The notes under the pieces: generated by a model
What the model was told of the DNA's origin: nothing
The model's database searches: none
The model's input: only the letters and a program-made list of their open reading frames with translations
Assembly (NCBI RefSeq): GCF_047511655.1
Contig: NC_133386.1
Span: forward strand, 78,185,501-78,249,500
From: Castor canadensis
Lineage: Eukaryota; Chordata; Mammalia; Rodentia; Castoridae
Direction of reading: 5' to 3'
DNA: 64,000 bases
Shown: positions 49,150 to 64,000 of the stretch, piece after piece
Layout: each line of letters opens with the position of its first letter
Numbering within the stretch: the stretch's first letter is position 1
Position numbers and translations under genes: made by a program

Positions 49150-49252
49150 AAAGGCCACGTCCGCGGGTTCCCTGCGCTCGAGGGTGGGGGCGGCGGCCGC
49201 GCGGAGGGAGCTTCTAGACACGGAGCAGGAGCCGCGCAGTGACCTGGCAGAG
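49150..49252 (+). other. PGM3: PGM3 noncoding exon 1
   Basis: The exon ends at ggcagag|gtgagg (donor 49253), a strong match to consensus. The transcription start is inferred to lie downstream of the ETS/CCAAT cluster and is not fixed by sequence. Spliced to exon 2 it places GAC before ATGG, a good initiation context. Confidence 0.65.
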
Positions 49253-61553
<12,301 letters not shown>

Positions 61554-61939
61554 GTATTCAGTCATTTTTATCTTCTGGTAGTTTCTTGCTTATAAGATAT
61601 TTCTGTGAAGAAAATACTGTCCTTCTAAAATTGAACACACTAGTGCATGAAGCTGAGCTGTGGTCCATGTGAGGATAAATAGAAGTCAAAACAAGAATAA
61701 AATTATCCCTGATGCTAAAGGGAGGGACTGGCCAGGAGCTAACAGCCTCCCTCTACCACATGCTCTCTGTCCCTCATGGTGTGCTGACTTACCACAAAGC
61801 CATGGAAGCAGCTCATCATGGGCTGCTTATCTTAGAGCATTTCTTTTAGCTTTGAAAACATTTGAATTCTTTCTCTGCTCTTTTATAATAAATGATAAAC
61901 TTTAAAAGGCCACACAAGCAAGTTTTAAAACTGAGGAAT

Positions 61940-62021
61940 TTTTTTTTCCCCAGGAGTTTGAACTCAGGGCCTCACGCTTGATAGGCAGGTGGTCTACTGC
62001 TTGAGCCACTCTGCCAGTGCA
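61940..62021 (-). repeat. ID-like SINE, antisense
   Basis: A T-run then ID complement (tttgaactcagggcctcacg, ctactgcttgagccactctg). A short aggaat occurs on both sides and may be a target duplication. Confidence 0.75.
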
Positions 62022-63347
62022 GGAATAGTTTTCTTAAAGGACTGGAGATACCTCTTTCAAATATAACCATTAAGGAAGATAGCACCCTAAGTGTCAGCTT
62101 CATCAGAGTTTAACTCAGATGTCTGGCAACAACTTGAAATTATCTGCCTGTCATGGAAAAATTTTCCTTTTCCTTTAAATAAAGCCAGTTAGCTAGCACA
62201 GCTGGTCATATCAATCACCAGGTAAATTTAGAGTAAAATATGTGTTAAGTCCTCTTATTTGAGGACAAATATTAAAGAAAATATTGCTCATTACACTTTT
62301 TAAAGTGGCATGGAAAATTTTTTTTCAACTGTTGTGATAGATACAAGTACTGCTGTGATGGAGTTTTGCATAAAGCAGGGAAAAGTAGGGATTTCATAGC
62401 TGAGGAGAGTGTGTGTGGAGAGGTAGAAGTGGTCAGTAGATGGACTGTTACTCAGAAGAAACATCAGGGTAAGAGGGGATGTTTTGATTAAACTGATCTT
62501 TGGCTACACAGTATTCTTGATGAAGGCAGGCTGGGGTGATCGGACGCTCCTGGCGGGCAGGGGAGATAGTGGAGGATGAGGACTTTGACCAGATAGGGAG
62601 GGTGATCAGAATCAGGGTAAAGGATTCTTATTAAAATTGGGCTTTTGGAAGACATGGCCAAAGAGGGTGTCTAATTGTGTTTGGCCAGAGTTTGCCAAGG
62701 AGAGAATCTTTGTCACCAGTCATCTTTTATGTTGAGTATTATGAAGTGTGCTGTACCTGCTTGGCTATACAAAGAAGGGAGGGGAGATTTTTTTAGATTG
62801 TTGCAATCCCTTTAGCAGCTTGTCTGTAATGCTCATATCAGTCTGGCTTAATAAAACTGTTTCCTTACACTTCTTTTGTGGGCAGAGTTTCTGGGTTGGT
62901 AGATTTTATTTCCCCAGCATCTGCCAGAGGACCACCCTACATCTCTAAGCATTAGAGTTCATGGACAAAACTGGAAGCCGTTTGCGTTTACCCTTTTTCT
63001 CACTAGCTAATGTAATATTTTTCCAACTTTTATGTAACCATTGTGAAATTCCTGCTGGATCTGGGTAGGTAAAGTGAATGAATATAGGAGGTGATTAAGG
63101 ACTAGGAAGCATGTCCAGGCCAGCTGATGTCCTCTTAGGTTCTTCAGGAGAAGCAGAAATCTGCATTTTCATGTGAATTTCATGCATTTAAGAAAAATAG
63201 TGGGTGGGCAAAACAAAATGTCATGGAGGCTGCTAGTTTGTGACCTAATTTAAATATATTAGTGCAGTGAATTTACACAAGGGAGTCATCTCCAACCTGC
63301 CTTTCCGTGGATTCTCAGCACTTAGGTTAGTCCATAATGATGAAGGA

Positions 63348-63434
63348 GGGTACATTCTGAGAAATGCGTCACTGTCATTAGGAGATTTTGTCATTGTGTG
63401 ACCACAGAGCATACTTAATACAAACCAAGACGGC
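63348..63434 (+). repeat. Unnamed interspersed repeat, copy B
   Basis: It starts gggtacattctgagaaatgc and includes agagcatacttaatacaaac, in the same orientation as copy A about 2.5 kb upstream. Confidence 0.7.
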
Positions 63435-63837
63435 TACAGTGCCAACAGGCAACATAATCTTATGGGTCCACTGCATGCATGCAGTGCATGACTAAAACAT
63501 TTTAATTCCTACTTTCTGTCTTAAAAATTTCTTATAGGTAAAATACCCTGTTTTAAAAACCAAATATACATCAGAAACCATTACTTCTCAGTTCATTTTC
63601 TTTTGGATTAAATATTCCTAGATCTTGCAATTCTTGAGGTCTCCGAATTCCAGTCAAATGCTGATCCTGCTTGTTGTCTCTTTCAAGTTTTACTTCTATC
63701 AGTTTTTCCTTAACCATTCTTAAATCTTAGATGCATCCTTGACATACCTATCCACTGTTGCTCATACAACCTCGGTAATTTTACTGGGATTATTCCTAGA
63801 AACAGAATCAGTCCCTCCCTTTTCCCAAGCTTGTAAA

Positions 63838-64000
63838 CCAGGAGTTGGCATACAATGGCCTGAGACCAAATCCAGCTTGCCACTGATTGTAAATAAGGTT
63901 TTATTGGAATAGAAGCTGCCTATTTGTTTACATATGGTCTGTACTGCTTTAGCAAAACTGCACTGAGAAATTGGGACAGAGACTATATGGCATGCATAGC
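63838..64000 (-). repeat. hAT-Charlie-like DNA transposon fragment
   Basis: aaggttttattggaatagaa, gcctatttgtttacatatgg and gggacagagactatatggc follow the complement of a common mammalian MER-type element. It continues past the window edge. Confidence 0.55.

Larger units (their letters stand above)
61554..64000 (+). other. PGM3 intron 8 (5' part)
   Basis: At least 2.4 kb. It contains an antisense ID SINE (61940-62021), copy B of the unnamed repeat (63348-63434) and a DNA-transposon fragment at the end. No PGM3 exon 9 sequence is present before the window ends. Confidence 0.9.

Overview
The window is nuclear DNA from a placental mammal and carries parts of three linked housekeeping genes. They are the 3' half of ME1 (cytosolic NADP-dependent malic enzyme, + strand, exons 8-14), the whole coding region of RWDD2A (- strand, two coding exons) and the 5' part of PGM3 (phosphoacetylglucosamine mutase, + strand, noncoding exon 1 and coding exons 2-8). 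The order ME1-RWDD2A-PGM3 with these relative orientations matches the mammalian block known from human 6q14. All coding exons have AG/GT boundaries, compatible phases and uninterrupted frames, so the genes look functional. The interspersed repeats are ID-like (tRNA-derived) and B1-like (7SL-derived) SINEs, often fused, plus a rodent-type L1. This points to a rodent, and my best guess is a castorimorph such as beaver. That species guess rests on repeat style only and is tentative.

Layout. 1-1783: end of ME1 intron 7. 1784-36245: ME1 exons 8-14, encoding residues 272-572 of a 572-residue protein. Intron 9 (about 18.8 kb) holds a 5'-truncated sense L1 with a clear target-site duplication and an almost full-length antisense L1 of about 6.4 kb. 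36246-about 37.72 kb: ME1 3' UTR with early and late poly(A) signals. About 37.7-46.35 kb: intergenic, rich in SINEs, with LTR and DNA-transposon relics. 46407-48092: RWDD2A coding exons on the - strand. About 48.42-49.46 kb: CpG island and probable bidirectional promoter of RWDD2A and PGM3. 49.15-61.55 kb: PGM3 exons 1-8, encoding residues 1-343 of about 542. The remaining PGM3 exons lie beyond base 64000.

Function. ME1 makes pyruvate, CO2 and NADPH from malate in the cytosol. PGM3 interconverts GlcNAc-6-P and GlcNAc-1-P on the way to UDP-GlcNAc. RWDD2A is an RWD-domain protein of unclear role. Nothing suggests the three act in one pathway; only RWDD2A and PGM3 probably share a promoter.

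I found no prokaryotic-style system, CRISPR array, tRNA or rRNA gene. The most unusual structures are retroelement-derived: a three-module (B1-B1-ID) SINE, a 54-bp L1 3'-end insertion with its own target-site duplication, a full-length L1 with an intact 5' end and a partly repetitive 5' UTR, a 27-bp perfect direct repeat bracketing 2.1 kb of intergenic DNA, and paired copies of an unnamed repeat in PGM3 introns 7 and 8.
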